Assembly: GCA_035610365.1 (NCBI GenBank)
Contig: CM069435.1
Span: 7,466,001 to 7,530,000 of the forward strand
Source of the DNA: Aquatica leii
Lineage: Eukaryota > Arthropoda > Insecta > Coleoptera > Lampyridae
Reading direction: 5' to 3'
Length of the DNA stretch: 64,000 nt
Both the position numbers and the translations under genes were made by a program. Shown in pieces: positions 22,965 to 34,064 of the stretch. Under the pieces are notes generated by a model, which worked only from the letters and a program-made list of their open reading frames with translations, was not told the DNA's origin and made no database searches. The stretch's first letter is position 1. Every line of letters starts with the position of its first letter.

Positions 22965-23894
22965 GTCAATTCTACCTGTGTCAAGCAATGCAATCACTTT
23001 ATGACTACTGACAATTGTTTCCTCTTTATTGCATAACTGCAATTCAATTGGTACCGTATATGTTGGAACAACAGCTGGATTGGTTATCGCTGGTGGTGGT
23101 GGTGTAATTTGCCACGTTATGTGGTGTTTCACCATAGCAAAAATAACCGCTCTTCATTCTTCTGGGTTTTGAGCAAGCTATCAATAGATGACCATAGTCA
23201 CTGTAATTAAACAGAGTACAGATTTCCTTTCCAATTCATGGTTTTTAGGTGGTAATGCTGATGAACTAAGACCTCAGCGAACCACATTCACAGGTGTTGC
23301 AAGTATGTGTCTTTTGTTAGCAATATCTACGCTTCTATCAGAAACTGTAACTCGATTCATAATTCTTAAAAAGTGCAATAAGGACGAAAGTCTTGCATTC
23401 TTGCTTTGGTTTGGAGTACAGTGTTATCCATGGCATCCATTATATAATTAATCATGTCGTCCTTACCTAATTTGTTTCCTAACAATATCATTTCATAATA
23501 ATATATTGAAAACTTCTCCTTCCTCCAGCGCCTCGACACAAATTTTCGTATAAGGGCTATCTTATCTCCACGAGATTTAAACACGCTCCCCAATTTGTGC
23601 CGTAGTTTGATTAATGGTCCCACTAATGATCACGATAATACTTTCATCAGGAACTCTATAGGTATTCTGCACAATTTCTACTCTCTTGATCCAATTATCT
23701 AAATACTCGCCTTCGCATCCTCCGAAAGTGAGTTTTAGAGCATTTATCTTCGAGTACTTAAATTTAATGACCAGGGTTTCTTGAGTAGTACGATTTTGGA
23801 AGAAAGTTTGTTGCATCGCTCGTATAGTGGCCTCGATTATATCTTATAGTGAAGCTTGTTGGGCTTCATCTGCGGAAATCCTTGACACATTCAT
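22965..23894 (-). pseudogene. gag: Ty3/Gypsy-like Gag and protease start
   Basis: Minus strand. ATG at 23892-23894 (MNVSRISADEAQQASL, then an in-frame stop); Gag core FGGCEGEYLDNWIKRVE near 23735; VFKSRGDKIALIRKFVSRRW near 23575; YEMILLGNKLG; nucleocapsid-like YGHLLIACSKPRRMK near 23200, a degraded CCHC knuckle; and protease motif ALLDTGR at 22971-22990. RT and LTRs are not attached. Multiple stops and frameshifts. A splice-acceptor-like TTTCCAG lies upstream near 23945. Confidence 0.75.
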
Positions 23895-24562
23895 TAAAAA
23901 AGGAATTTAATTTTAAAGTCAATTTACACAAACAACAGCGCACCTGGAAATAAACAATCATTAATTTTTTACAACGGAGTCTACAATAATAAAAATCCAA
24001 ACGACAACAATGAATCGTCATTCAATCAACCAAATCGCTTATTTGCACAATTCTTGAATAAGTCTGGAGATGTCTGTCCAGAACGTGGCCTAAGTACTTT
24101 GCTCCAGCGGCGTGTGAAGAGTACTGCGAGGCTGTCAGGTTTTCATTGATCCTTCAGTCGGCGTACCAAATCGACAGGTGATTTATGACAACTTGCAACT
24201 ATCCGACAATCTGTTTAAAGGATCTCGAACTTACCATTACCACTGTGTCGACGGCGTATAGCGCGTCTTCCGCTTATGATAGTTTCGAGATGTTATACAG
24301 CAGAAGACCCAAAATTATCCCTTGACGAAAAATGGGGCGGGGTTCACTTACAACTATATTTAATACTAATACAATTAAACAAAACTGAATTCAAATATAA
24401 AGTATACATGTAAGTACATCTTACTTTTCGATACTACTTCGACTGTTTATCTTTACGATTTGTTTAGCTATTACTTTTCTTTTTTTTTAAGAAACGACGT
24501 CGTGTTGATAGCAATTAAAAAAATTCAGTAGGAAAGCCAAATGTAAACCAATGATTTCAATA
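23895..24562. other. Probable 5' flank of the Gypsy-like relic, no gene
   Basis: Holds a locally GC-richer stretch (24060-24350), possibly leader or LTR remnant of the minus-strand Gag, but I find no matching second copy in the window. It ends at the left TIR of the next element. Confidence 0.35.
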
Positions 24563-27481
24563 TCTGAACCTCAGAACCAACTAGTATTAAATCCACTTTT
24601 TTCAGTAATTTAGGTTATGTTGTAATTATTAAGTATTTTTCGCGCTCTTTCTAACTGTAGTGAGTATTAAGTCCAATGTTGTTCCTATCGCAAGATAGAT
24701 GTAGATTATTAAAATTAAGTCCGCTACTAATTTAAAGCAGATAATATCTAAGGCCTTTAGTACCACTTGGCTCTGAAATCTACAACAATATTTAAGTATT
24801 TAGTCCAAATATAAGGTTAAGAATCCTGGACTTAGTACTGTTTGTTAATTTAAAACAGTCGTTCTAATATTAAGTCTTGTCGTGGGTGTCATTTTGTTTG
24901 TGAATTAATACCGATTGGTTCGACTATTGTAATCTTAGGTTAGATTGTAATATTTAAGCCATTTTATCGGAATAGTCATAGTATCGGAATAAGTTAAATA
25001 AGATTTATAATGTCATCTAGAGCCTACATAATTTTAGAAATTGCACTTTTGCATGATGACACCGGTTTTCTAGTTTCTGCTGCTGATATGATACAAAATG
25101 CAGAGTTCGTAATGGACTTACACCCATCTGAAAATATAGAAAAAATCAATCCACAACAGTTGATAGCTTCGGAAAGTTCTGGAAGTGATGGAAAAAATAT
25201 ACCAGACGTTTTGGAAACATTATTTTAGAAGATATACTACTCAATAATATTATAGTAGAAGAAAATAGTATCTCAGATTGACGCAACTCATATTATAGAG
25301 GACGTAGAGAAAAATGCGGTGGAAACAGCAGTTATTCAAGGACATAACGGGAAGAAACGAAAGAGAGATTCCTCGAATTGGAAGAATAACATAAGGAAGC
25401 GAAAGAAAGCAGCAAGAGAAGAATATATCTCAACGACAAAGAAGATCATGGAAGAAAAAGTAATAAAAGGATATTGTTCTGATGGATGCAAGAAACAGTG
25501 TAAAGAAAATATAAGCAATGAGGATCGTGTTCTAATTCACTCACAATATTGGAATGCTAATATCGAACTTGACCAGGAAAGACAATTTATTGCCAGCTGT
25601 ATTGAAGAAGTTCCAGTTGAACGTGTACGTGTCAGAACTGGTTCACGTAGTGGTAAAAGAACGACATCACTGAAATATTTTTTTACTGTGAAAGGTAAAA
25701 AAGTAAACATTTGTCGTACTTATTTTCTGAACACTTTGAATATATCCCAAACATCCGTACGTACCGCATTATTTAAAGGACAAATTATTGGAATTGTAAT
25801 TCCTGATCAGAGGGGTAAACATGAACCTTCAAATAAAATTACGCTAGAGGTGAGGAACAATATTAGAGAACACATACAAAGGTTTTCATGTATAGAATCA
25901 CATCAACAAATCTCAGAAAAAATATTTGGGGAGCCATCTCAACATTTCGATAATGTATCGTTGCTTTTATGATGAATGTGTACAAAATGAAATTTTTGCA
26001 GAAGGATTTTCCAAACAATGGTTATACAGAGGCATTTTTAATACGGAGTTTAATTTATCTTTCAAAGAACCTGGAAATGACACGTGTGACAAATGTGATG
26101 AATACGTTATTAAACTCAAAGACTCTATATCTAATAAGGAACGCCTTGAATTTTAGTCTGGCTATGACGCAGATCTATTTGATCCTGATAATAGATATAC
26201 ACTGAAACGCCAGGATAAGGAAACGTATAAGACAGATGTCAAGACGAAAATTATCTCGATGGATCTAAAAAAATGTTTGCCCACTCCTGCTCTAACTAAT
26301 GCTCAGAGTTTTTACTCTTTAAAACTGTGGACATTTAATTTGACAGTCTATGATGCAACTGAAAAAATTGGTTCATGTTACATTTGGGATGAATGTATAT
26401 AGCGGGACGTGGTGGAAACGAAATGGCCTTCTGTATATTAAAGTACATTAGTACTGTGGATAGATCTGTAGAAAACGTTATTATCTGGAGTGATAACTGT
26501 CCATCACAAAACAGAAACCACTAGATAATATTGTGCTATCTTTCAATTCTTGCATTAAATCCATCAATAAAATTTATAGAACATAAGTACCTCTTAAGTA
26601 GTCACGCTCACATAGAAGTGGATACCATTCATGCAAAAATAGAAAGGCAAAAAAAGCCACCCCCCAATTTTCAATTATAACTCCTAATATTGCGGTCACA
26701 GAAATGAATATCTCAGACTTCAAAAAATTTAATCTGCTATCAGAAGAAATTACTGGATGTTATTTCAAAAACAAAAAAACAACAACAAATGAAAATTTTT
26801 TAGTATCCAAAGTGGTTCACATGAAATTTTTGAAGGAAACGCCTGGAATATCACACTTTAAAACGGATTTCAACAAACGAAATTTTGAATAAGTTAATTT
26901 CAATAAATCTGTCCGAAAAACAACCCGAAAGATTCAGTCTGAGCAAGTTGTTTTAAGTGCTAACTTGTTAGAGCTAAAACCTATAAGAGAGACACGAAGG
27001 CCTATCACGACTAAAAAGTACAATGATCTACAAAATTTGTTAACATGGATTCCTAAGAGATTCCACGATTGTTTCAAAAATCTTCCTCATGGAAATACAA
27101 AGAAGGAGGATTAATAATTAATAGAATAGTAGTTATAGATATTATTTTTTGGTTTTTCATGCTATTAGCTAATCCTTTTTTTATTAGAGTTCAAAAAAAT
27201 AAAATGTTATACTAACTTAATGCTTTTGTTATTTTATACCTTTCATGATACTGACTAATTTCTATTCGGTTCGTAAAATATTATGTCTTTTGTTGATGCA
27301 ATGCGTTATTATCTACCATTTATCTCCATTTTCATCAGAGCCAAACAGAATTAAATCACAAAAGTGAGTATTAAGTCACGCAATATTAAGTACATTCATT
27401 AAGCCAAATAGTAAATGGATAGATGATTTTAAAATCAATTGTAAAAATGGGACTTAATACCTTCTGGTTCTGAGGTTCAGA
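24563..27481 (+). mobile_element. TIR-bounded DNA transposon carrying a DUF7869-like gene
   Basis: Left end TATCTGAACCTCAGAACCA (24561-24579) recurs perfectly inverted at 27465-27483. After five unlike bases both ends continue TATTAARTCC. Counting TCTGAACC as the tip, TA flanks both sides and may be the duplication. Subterminal ATTAAGTC-type boxes recur at about 24585, 24667, 24713 and 24868 on the left and 27352-27460 on the right, as transposase-binding arrays do. The single gene inside is broken. Size 2.92 kb. This links the DUF7869-like family to a cut-and-paste element. Superfamily not established; Sola is one candidate to compare. Confidence 0.75.
25010..27112 (+). pseudogene. DUF7869-like transposase gene inside TIR element
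   Basis: ATG at 25010 (MSSRAYIILEIALL) opens 72 codons, then stops. The frame 25319-25972 gives a basic region and a Cys cluster (CSDGCKKQC), followed by RQFIASC, SLKYFF and ICRTYFLNTLNIS, the conserved middle also seen at 18-20 kb. Later pieces: TCDKCDEY zinc-like motif near 26090; ISMDLKKCLPTPAL near 26255 (first Asp); AGRGGNEMAFC; IIWSDNCPSQNRN near 26480 (second Asp); HIEVDTIHAKIER near 26610 (third acidic); and a C-terminal tail to about 27112. Order and spacing suggest an RNase H-fold DD(E/D) nuclease. At least five breaks. Confidence 0.75.
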
Positions 27482-27486
27482 TATAT

Positions 27487-27928
27487 TGTAACGAATTTTT
27501 TTTTAATTTATAAATGAAATATTTACACGTTTATAACTGCACGAACTAATTTAATCTAACGATATTTAAGAAAAACACTTACCCTAATGTATGTATCACA
27601 GTGACTCGAGAAATAATATCCGAGGATAACTTTTGTTTATCTAAAAACTGGCACTTTTTTACATTAAAGACACATACGTTTATATTTATCTCGAACACAC
27701 GCGTTAATCACTTATTTATTTAAACTTCATAATCTTCTTAACACTGCCGACTTCAAATAATTGTCCTATGCTCACTTTGAATCGTTTTTATATATTTTGG
27801 TTATTTTTCGAGAATTTTTTACATCCTTTCCAAACGTTCTAGTTGTTGATAGTAACTTCATGGATGCTCTCGAAACTGAACATTTTAATATTTACAACAA
27901 TTTTTTATTAGCTTTCTCTGACAAAGAT
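27487..27928 (-). repeat. Solo LTR, minus orientation
   Basis: Plus strand starts TGTAACGAATTT; the far end ends near TCTGACAAAG, matching the TGTTTGTCGG start of the 35.2-kb copy in reverse. Shares the ACACACGCGTTAATCAC block and a TATATAAAA box upstream of the initiator position. It begins only about five bases after the neighbouring DNA transposon's right TIR. Confidence 0.72.
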
Positions 27929-28378
27929 TAAATCCAAAAAATCAAAAAGTCCGTTTTTACGTTGTATTTGAACTTAACGAAAAACTTACTAAACTTTGAC
28001 GTTGTTAAAACATTTACAAAACATTTTAAAGGTTAATTTTGCTAATTAGTAAAATAACAAATATCGACTATTTCCATACCTGTCACCAGATGTCGTTTGC
28101 CACAAACTTTGCCTGAATACTTACATTCAAACAAATTTGAATTCTGGCATTTTTTTTAGTATAGTTTCAGTGGTGATGAGTTCGGTTGCGAAATCGACTA
28201 TCTAATTAACATCTTTATTTTTCACACTATAGCGGTTTCTAACATTCCACGAAGACTAGTAATGACAGAAATTATAATTCAATAATTTTACTTAATTTTT
28301 CAACATTCTTTACATTATAATTTTAAATGATTTAATGCCTTTCCCATATACGTAACTGTTTTTTATTTAATAATTATT

Positions 28379-28420
28379 GGCAGCTACATGTTTCGACCTA
28401 ACGGTCATCATCAGGCCTCT
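28379..28420 (-). ncRNA. Hammerhead ribozyme motif, PLE minus arm
   Basis: On the minus strand: GGC, CTGATGA core, stem II GACC-GTTA-GGTC, GAAA, then CATGTA and GCTGCC. Stem I can pair GGC with GCT/GCC after the predicted cut following the GTA. Stem III is only A-C/G-U around the ACATGT palindrome, so activity would need a dimer, as known for PLE hammerheads. Confidence 0.8.
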
Positions 28421-28688
28421 AAAATTATCAATTAAAGTAAAATCACAACCTTAAAATTCTGAATAAACTTACAATTAATAAATAAATTAATAAATTAAAA
28501 TTGAACAGTTTCTGTCAAAATGACATATAAATTGAACAAAATGACAATATAAATTAATCGCGAAAATCATTTTCAAAATTTACAATTTCATTTAAACATG
28601 CATCTGGGTCTGAGTTTTTATGTTTAACAATTTCTTTTATCTCCAAAAAATTTAATTTTAGACTTTTATTGCAAATATGAAGAATTTT

Positions 28689-29123
28689 CTAGTTACTTTT
28701 AGAATCAAAACAATGGTTATATTCTAATATATGATTAGCGAAAGATTTATTATTTAAATTAATACCTACATTATTGTTTTTAATGAAAGAAAAATGTTCT
28801 GCTATTCTTGTTCGAAATTTACGGCCGGTTTGTCCAATATAAAAAGAGCTACAGCTACCACAATTTAATTTGTAAACACCAGATTTATTCAGAATATCAA
28901 CTTTATCTTTACTATTGACAAGTAAAGATTTTAAATTAAATTTAGATGAAAAAGAAATATTAATATTATGCTTTTTAAATAAATTTTGAAATTGAAAAGA
29001 AGAGCGACCAATGTAAGGAAGAGAAAAATATGTCTTTTTAATGTTATCTGAAAGTGGAGTAAGAGTTGAAATGTTTTTAACATTAATGGAATTAAAAATT
29101 TTATTTTGAAGTATTTTGATCAT
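28689..29123 (-). pseudogene. PLE GIY-YIG endonuclease part
   Basis: C-terminal portion of the minus-strand PLE protein, in a frame shifted from RT by a break near 29150. GVYKLNCGSCSSFYIGQTG (about 28880-28825) is the GIY-YIG core with Cys residues typical of animal PLEs; FRTRIAEHFSFI follows. It ends early at a stop near 28689, before the terminal segment preserved in the plus copy. The endonuclease would nick target DNA for priming. Confidence 0.85.
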
Positions 29124-29149
29124 ATCTAGAGGATAATCATTATTATTTG

Positions 29150-30064
29150 CTAAATTATGATAATGTTAAGTTCTTTATTAAAATTAAACTTATCAAGAGG
29201 TAATTTGCATAAACGATTAAAAAAAGATCTAAAAAATGACATTTTGTGTGAAAAAGGATGAAAAGAAGAAAAAGGAATGACATGATCAGTAGTAGTATTT
29301 TTACGATGAATACCAATTTTGACAGAATTATTAACTCTATTTAAAGACAAGTCTAGAAAATTAAGAACGTTATTAGATTCTTTTTCAAAAGTGAATTTAA
29401 TGTTAGGATGTAATGAATTTAAAATATTAAAACAAAGGTCTAAATCAAAATTATTACCCTTAAATACAACCAAAATATCGTCAACATATCTTTTATAGTA
29501 AATAAAATGTTTTTTAATTAAATCATTCAAAACAAGCTTCTTAGTTTCTAAGTTAGTTAGGAAAATTTCAGCCAGTATAGGTGAAAGATTGTTACCCATA
29601 GGCAGACCTGTTTTTTGAATATAAGTTTGATTATTAAAATTGAAAAAAATTTGATTTAAACATAATTTTAGACAATCAGATAAAAATTTGCAAATATGAT
29701 CAGGAAGGTTAGATTCAAATAGAAGTTCATTAATAATATTTTGACATTCTATAAAAGGAATGCTTGGAAAAAGATTAACAATATCAAAAGATATAAGAAA
29801 ACAATTTGTATTTAAAGTTAAATCAACTAATTCATCAGCTAGTGATTGTGAATTAGAAATAGAAAAAGGAAATTGAAAGTTAAGGTAAGAACGTAAAGTT
29901 TGATTTAACCAAGATGAAATTTTAGAAACAGGAGCGTTATAAAAAGAAACAATAGGCCTAATAGGATTGTTTAGTTTATGAATTTTTGGAAGGCCATATA
30001 GAAGAGGTAAAGAAGGGTTCATTAATAGTAAGTTATAATGTTTGGTATTAAAAAATTCAGACAA
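29150..30064 (-). CDS. PLE reverse transcriptase domain
   Basis: Open for 304 codons. PLE-type RT motifs in order: LYGLPKIHK, RPIVSFYNAP, FLISFDIVNLFPSIPF (first catalytic Asp), TGLPMGNNLSPILAEIFL, YKRYVDDILVVF (catalytic DD), and FLDLSLNRV. The 5' part of the protein is missing beyond 30064, where the inverted partner begins, and a frameshift at its 3' end separates it from the GIY-YIG domain, so no full protein is made. It also forms the loop between the two inverted arms. Confidence 0.87.
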   Translation of the reverse strand: MSEFFNTKHYNLLLMNPSLPLLYGLPKIHKLNNPIRPIVSFYNAPVSKISSWLNQTLRSYLNFQFPFSISNSQSLADELVDLTLNTNCFLISFDIVNLFPSIPFIECQNIINELLFESNLPDHICKFLSDCLKLCLNQIFFNFNNQTYIQKTGLPMGNNLSPILAEIFLTNLETKKLVLNDLIKKHFIYYKRYVDDILVVFKGNNFDLDLCFNILNSLHPNIKFTFEKESNNVLNFLDLSLNRVNNSVKIGIHRKNTTTDHVIPFSSFHPFSHKMSFFRSFFNRLCKLPLDKFNFNKELNIIII

Positions 30065-30075
30065 AATATAAAAAA

Positions 30076-30756
30076 AATACTACTACTGATCATGTCATTC
30101 CTTTTTCTTCTTTTCATCCTTTTTCACATAAAATGTCATCTTTTAGATTCTTTTTTAATCGTTTATACAAATTACCTCTTGCTAAATTTCATTTTAATAA
30201 AGAACTTAACATTATTTATAATTTAGCAAATAATAATTATTATCCTTTAGATATGATCAAAAAACTTCAAAATAAAATGTTTAATTCCATTAATATTAAA
30301 AACATTTCAACTTTTACTGCACTTTCAGATAACATTAAAAAGACATATTTTTCTCTTCCTTACATTGGTCGCTCTTCTTTTCAATTTCAAAATTTGTTTA
30401 AAAAGCATAATATTAATATTTCTTTTTCATCTAAATTTTATTTAAAGTCTTTACTTGTCAATAGTAAAGATAAAGTTGATATTCTGAATAAATCTGGTGT
30501 TTACAAATTAAATTGTGGTAGCTGTAGCTCTTTTTATATTGGACAAACCGGCCGTAAATTTCGAACAAGAATAGCAGAACATTTTTCTTTCATTAAAAAC
30601 AATAATGTTGGTATTAATTTAAATAATAAATCTTTTTTCGCTAATCATATATTAGAATATAAACATTGTTTTGATTATAAAAGTAACTACAAAATTCTTC
30701 ATATTTGCAATAAAAGTCTAAAATTAAATTTTTTGGAGATAAAAGAAATTGTTTAA
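30076..30756 (+). pseudogene. PLE GIY-YIG part, inverted 5'-truncated copy
   Basis: Begins at KNTTTDH, downstream of the RT catalytic block, and runs through SLPYIGRSSFQFQ, GVYKLNCGSCSSFYIGQTG and LKLNFLEIKEIV to TAA at 30754-30756. Open from 30133, nearly identical to the minus arm, but without RT it cannot retrotranspose itself. It keeps the final segment that the minus copy has lost. Confidence 0.85.
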
Positions 30757-31022
30757 CATAAAAACTTAGAACCAGATGCATGTTTAAATGAAATTGTTAA
30801 TTTTGAAAATGATTATCTTTTTCTTAAATAATATTTTTTATTGAAAGTATTTTTATATTTATTTAATTTTCTTGTTAATAATATTATTATTTTATATACC
30901 TTTATGTATTTATATGTCATTTTGACAGAAACTGTTCAATTTTAATTTATTAATTTATTTATTAATTGTAAGTTTATTCAGAATTTTAAGGTTGTGATTT
31001 TACTTTAATTGATAATTTTAGA

Positions 31023-31062
31023 GGCCTGATGATGACCGTTAGGTCGAAACATGTAGCCGCCA
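31023..31062 (+). ncRNA. Hammerhead ribozyme motif, PLE plus arm
   Basis: GGC (31023-31025), CTGATGA (31026-31032), stem II GACC-GTTA-GGTC (31034-31045), GAAA (31046-31049), CATGTA, predicted cut after 31055, then GCC pairing with GGC as stem I. It mirrors the minus-arm motif; differences outside the core keep pairing. Confidence 0.82.
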
Positions 31063-31165
31063 ATAATTAATAAATAAAAAACAGTTACGTATATGGGAAA
31101 GGCATTAAATCATTTAAAATTATAATAAAAAATCCCATTTTGAGCTTTACAATGGATAATACAAT

Positions 31166-34064
31166 ATTCTTTACATTCTTTTACTGACATAATTAGTGAT
31201 ATTTTACATTACAGCATTTGTAGATTTTACTCGAATGCATATAAATCCGAACTTTATAAATTCACTACACTTAAATGATGAATAAGCCGTTTTCATCAAT
31301 ATAATCAAAAGCAACAAAAATCTACGCGAAAAATATAAATAAGAAAGAGCGTTTTATTTGCGAACAGTTTCGATCATTATTTACAGCACGAACGGTTTTC
31401 ATCAATTTTCGTATACTCCTTTGGGTATTTTTTAATTCCAGTTGCTTATTTTTTATGTATTTCAATTAATCAACTGAGTTTTCTCTGTGCTTTTGTTACC
31501 TATTTGACAAATTTAATCTAGTAAAATAGAAAACGAGCGTCTACGGCGAGACTTTAACGTTTTTTTTTAAATTCAACACAAAAAATATCAAAAGAAAAAG
31601 TGCTGATCCGCTGATCCTTCTGCAAACCTGTAAAAGTGATACGTACGTGTTTTTTACCTACCTTTATCCTTGGATTTGCTTTAAATCGCTTAGAAATTTT
31701 AATGTAGCGTTTTAGATAAAAACTGTTTATAAGTTATCCCTGTAGAAAATGGTGTTTTCTAATTGTTTGTGGTTATCGGTAACAGTCATTGATTTTTATT
31801 ATAAGTTCTTAGACTGGTTTTTTTTCTTTCTGGCGCTTTTCCGCATAATATCCATAAGATTCGATATAAGGGTTCATGAATGTATGCAAAAGTAGAAAAG
31901 TTTTCAGATTGGATGCATTCTTAGATAATGCATTTCAACAGCAACAGGGTGTACCTACCTATGTTTGTGCAGTTTGTATATGCACGACCGGCCAATATTA
32001 CGCTGTCAGCTTTGACCTAAATGGATTGAAACCTGTAATATATACACCGGTAATATAATCCAACGGTTCTGTCCCAGTTCTCTCTCTACGACTGCTTTGG
32101 TTGCTCCAGACATAAAACGATGAAACAAACTGCACTCAGACCAGATCATCATGTTTTAGCACAGTCATTAGTCTGACCCTTGCCATATCAGTCTCAGATA
32201 CGGTTCAAGTTTACAAACAATTTGTTTTGATGTTAAAAAATTACGTCGTCATTTTATAGGTCTTGATCATTATTTAACGAAATTTACTGGTGATTAACTA
32301 AAGTAGTCCCATTTCATTCGAAAGAATAAAACTTTATGGTAATGCGAACCTTTTGCTAGGATAAATTCCCCATTTGTATTCTGCATTTTTAGTATTAAAA
32401 ACATGTTATGTAATTCGTGTAACCTGTAAAGGACTTTCCAGGGCTAAAAATAAACTTAATGCATAGACGGGCCGTCTAGAGGTGAAAAGGAAAGAATGCT
32501 CGTCTGCACGTGACAAGACCACTTTTCACTGCAGCACATAATTATGATGTTAGTAACGTCTATAGAATTATAAAACGGAATCATTTTGTGCAACAATAAT
32601 TGCACGCTTGCGAAATAATAGAACAACAATGAGCAGTGACCAGACGACTTACAATATACCAATAATCGCTTTTTATTGGTCTATTCAGAACCAAAGAATA
32701 ACGTTTGCGTATAATTAAGCCGCAAAAAGGAAATGAGTAATTTTGTGGCTTTCTGTTTTATTGTGATTCTATTGCGATAAAGTTTAACAGACAACCGCCA
32801 GACTCTTAAAAACTAGAAGTCGAATGACTCAACCTGTATACACATTTGGCCATCCGTAATATTTCCACATGACGCTCATTCCACAACACACATCACTGAG
32901 ACATCAAAATCTTTGTTTTTCTTTTCAATTTCAATTTATACACGGATGACTAATTGCTTAAATATTTACATTAACCAGAATCTTTCCATCAAAATTAGAA
33001 CGTATGATGCTTGTAACCTTTAACCCAGTTCATAATTTTTTTTAAACAAATGCAATAAATTTCAATATCATACATAAATTAAAATTTATTGTTTTTAGTA
33101 GGCGGTATATTTTGACATTTATTATTTATAAATTACCGTTCAAAAACAAGACGTTTGCATAAACATTTTACGTCTTTTCGCTACGAGAAGCAACAAACAT
33201 TTTCGGTTTACGTCTACATTTGTATAAATTTCAAGAGTATCTTGGCCTATTTGGCTATGATAATGATCATCGCGTGTAAAAATTTAACTTCCTGTTCGTC
33301 GCATCCCGAACGTTTTTTTCTTTAAAAAGTTAAGCGGCAGATGGCGCCTTAATGAACTTGCTTTTCTTCGCCTTATATGAAATTTCTGTAATTTACGTTC
33401 AATCGCAATAAAATATTTGATTTGCCGTTTAATGTTTTTTAATTGCATTTTCAGTTATTATTAAAGTTTTGTTTTTAATGTTTGATGCGCTGGTATACTT
33501 TTTGTAAAAATAGATTGCGCACGTATTGCAATTAGTAGCAATTAAAAAACTAAATTGCACATAAAAGTGTAATAGTGAGTAGCCTGCGGTAATTGTCTGT
33601 TTTTTTTTCAGTGGAATGAATTATTTTCCTCGACAAAAAAATTAAATCTGCGTTTAGTGAACATAAGAAATACCGTTGGGATCAACAGAACAATTTTTTG
33701 TACGCGTTTATCAAATTATCATACAAGTAACAAAAATACTTCGAGAAAAAAAATTATTACGGTTTTTATAATGTTTTTATTTAATACACTTCTAGCTTTT
33801 ATCTTTAAGTTTTTAGTAGAGTAGTTGAAATCGGTGGAACTTATAGGCTTTTTAGTTAGTTTAAAAAAAAGTGGAAGAAGAGTCTTTATTAATTACAGAC
33901 GAAATTAACAATGAGAATGAAATTTATATTTTAAAATTTATAGTGAAGTCACCACTATTGTCAACTTTGTTATTATAAATTAGCAAATATGAAGCATTTT
34001 TCTTCCTAAGATTAAGTAAATTTAAAAACAAACAAAATTCACCAAATAATAAAATAAATTTATC
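31166..34064. other. Gene-free AT-rich sequence
   Basis: No gene or mobile element recognised. Short frames at 31876-32058 (+) and 32456-32662 (-) lack motifs. 32040-32700 is closer to balanced base composition than its surroundings but has no long frame. Confidence 0.45.

Larger units (their letters stand above)
28317..31165. mobile_element. Penelope-like element as a head-to-head inverted pair
   Basis: A minus-strand copy (28317-about 30064) and a 5'-truncated plus-strand copy (about 30076-31125) share roughly 1 kb of near-identical sequence in opposite orientation, separated by the RT part found only in the minus copy. ATTCTTTACATT occurs at both outer sides (28305-28316 and 31166-31177) and may be a 12-bp target duplication. 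Inverted, 5'-truncated partner copies are a known PLE insertion outcome. Each outer arm carries a hammerhead motif. Confidence 0.85.

Noticed and set aside
23092..23105. GGT microsatellite near 23.1 kb
   Set aside because: Only about four units.
31876..32058. 60-codon plus-strand frame
   Set aside because: No homology features, splice support or conserved motif.
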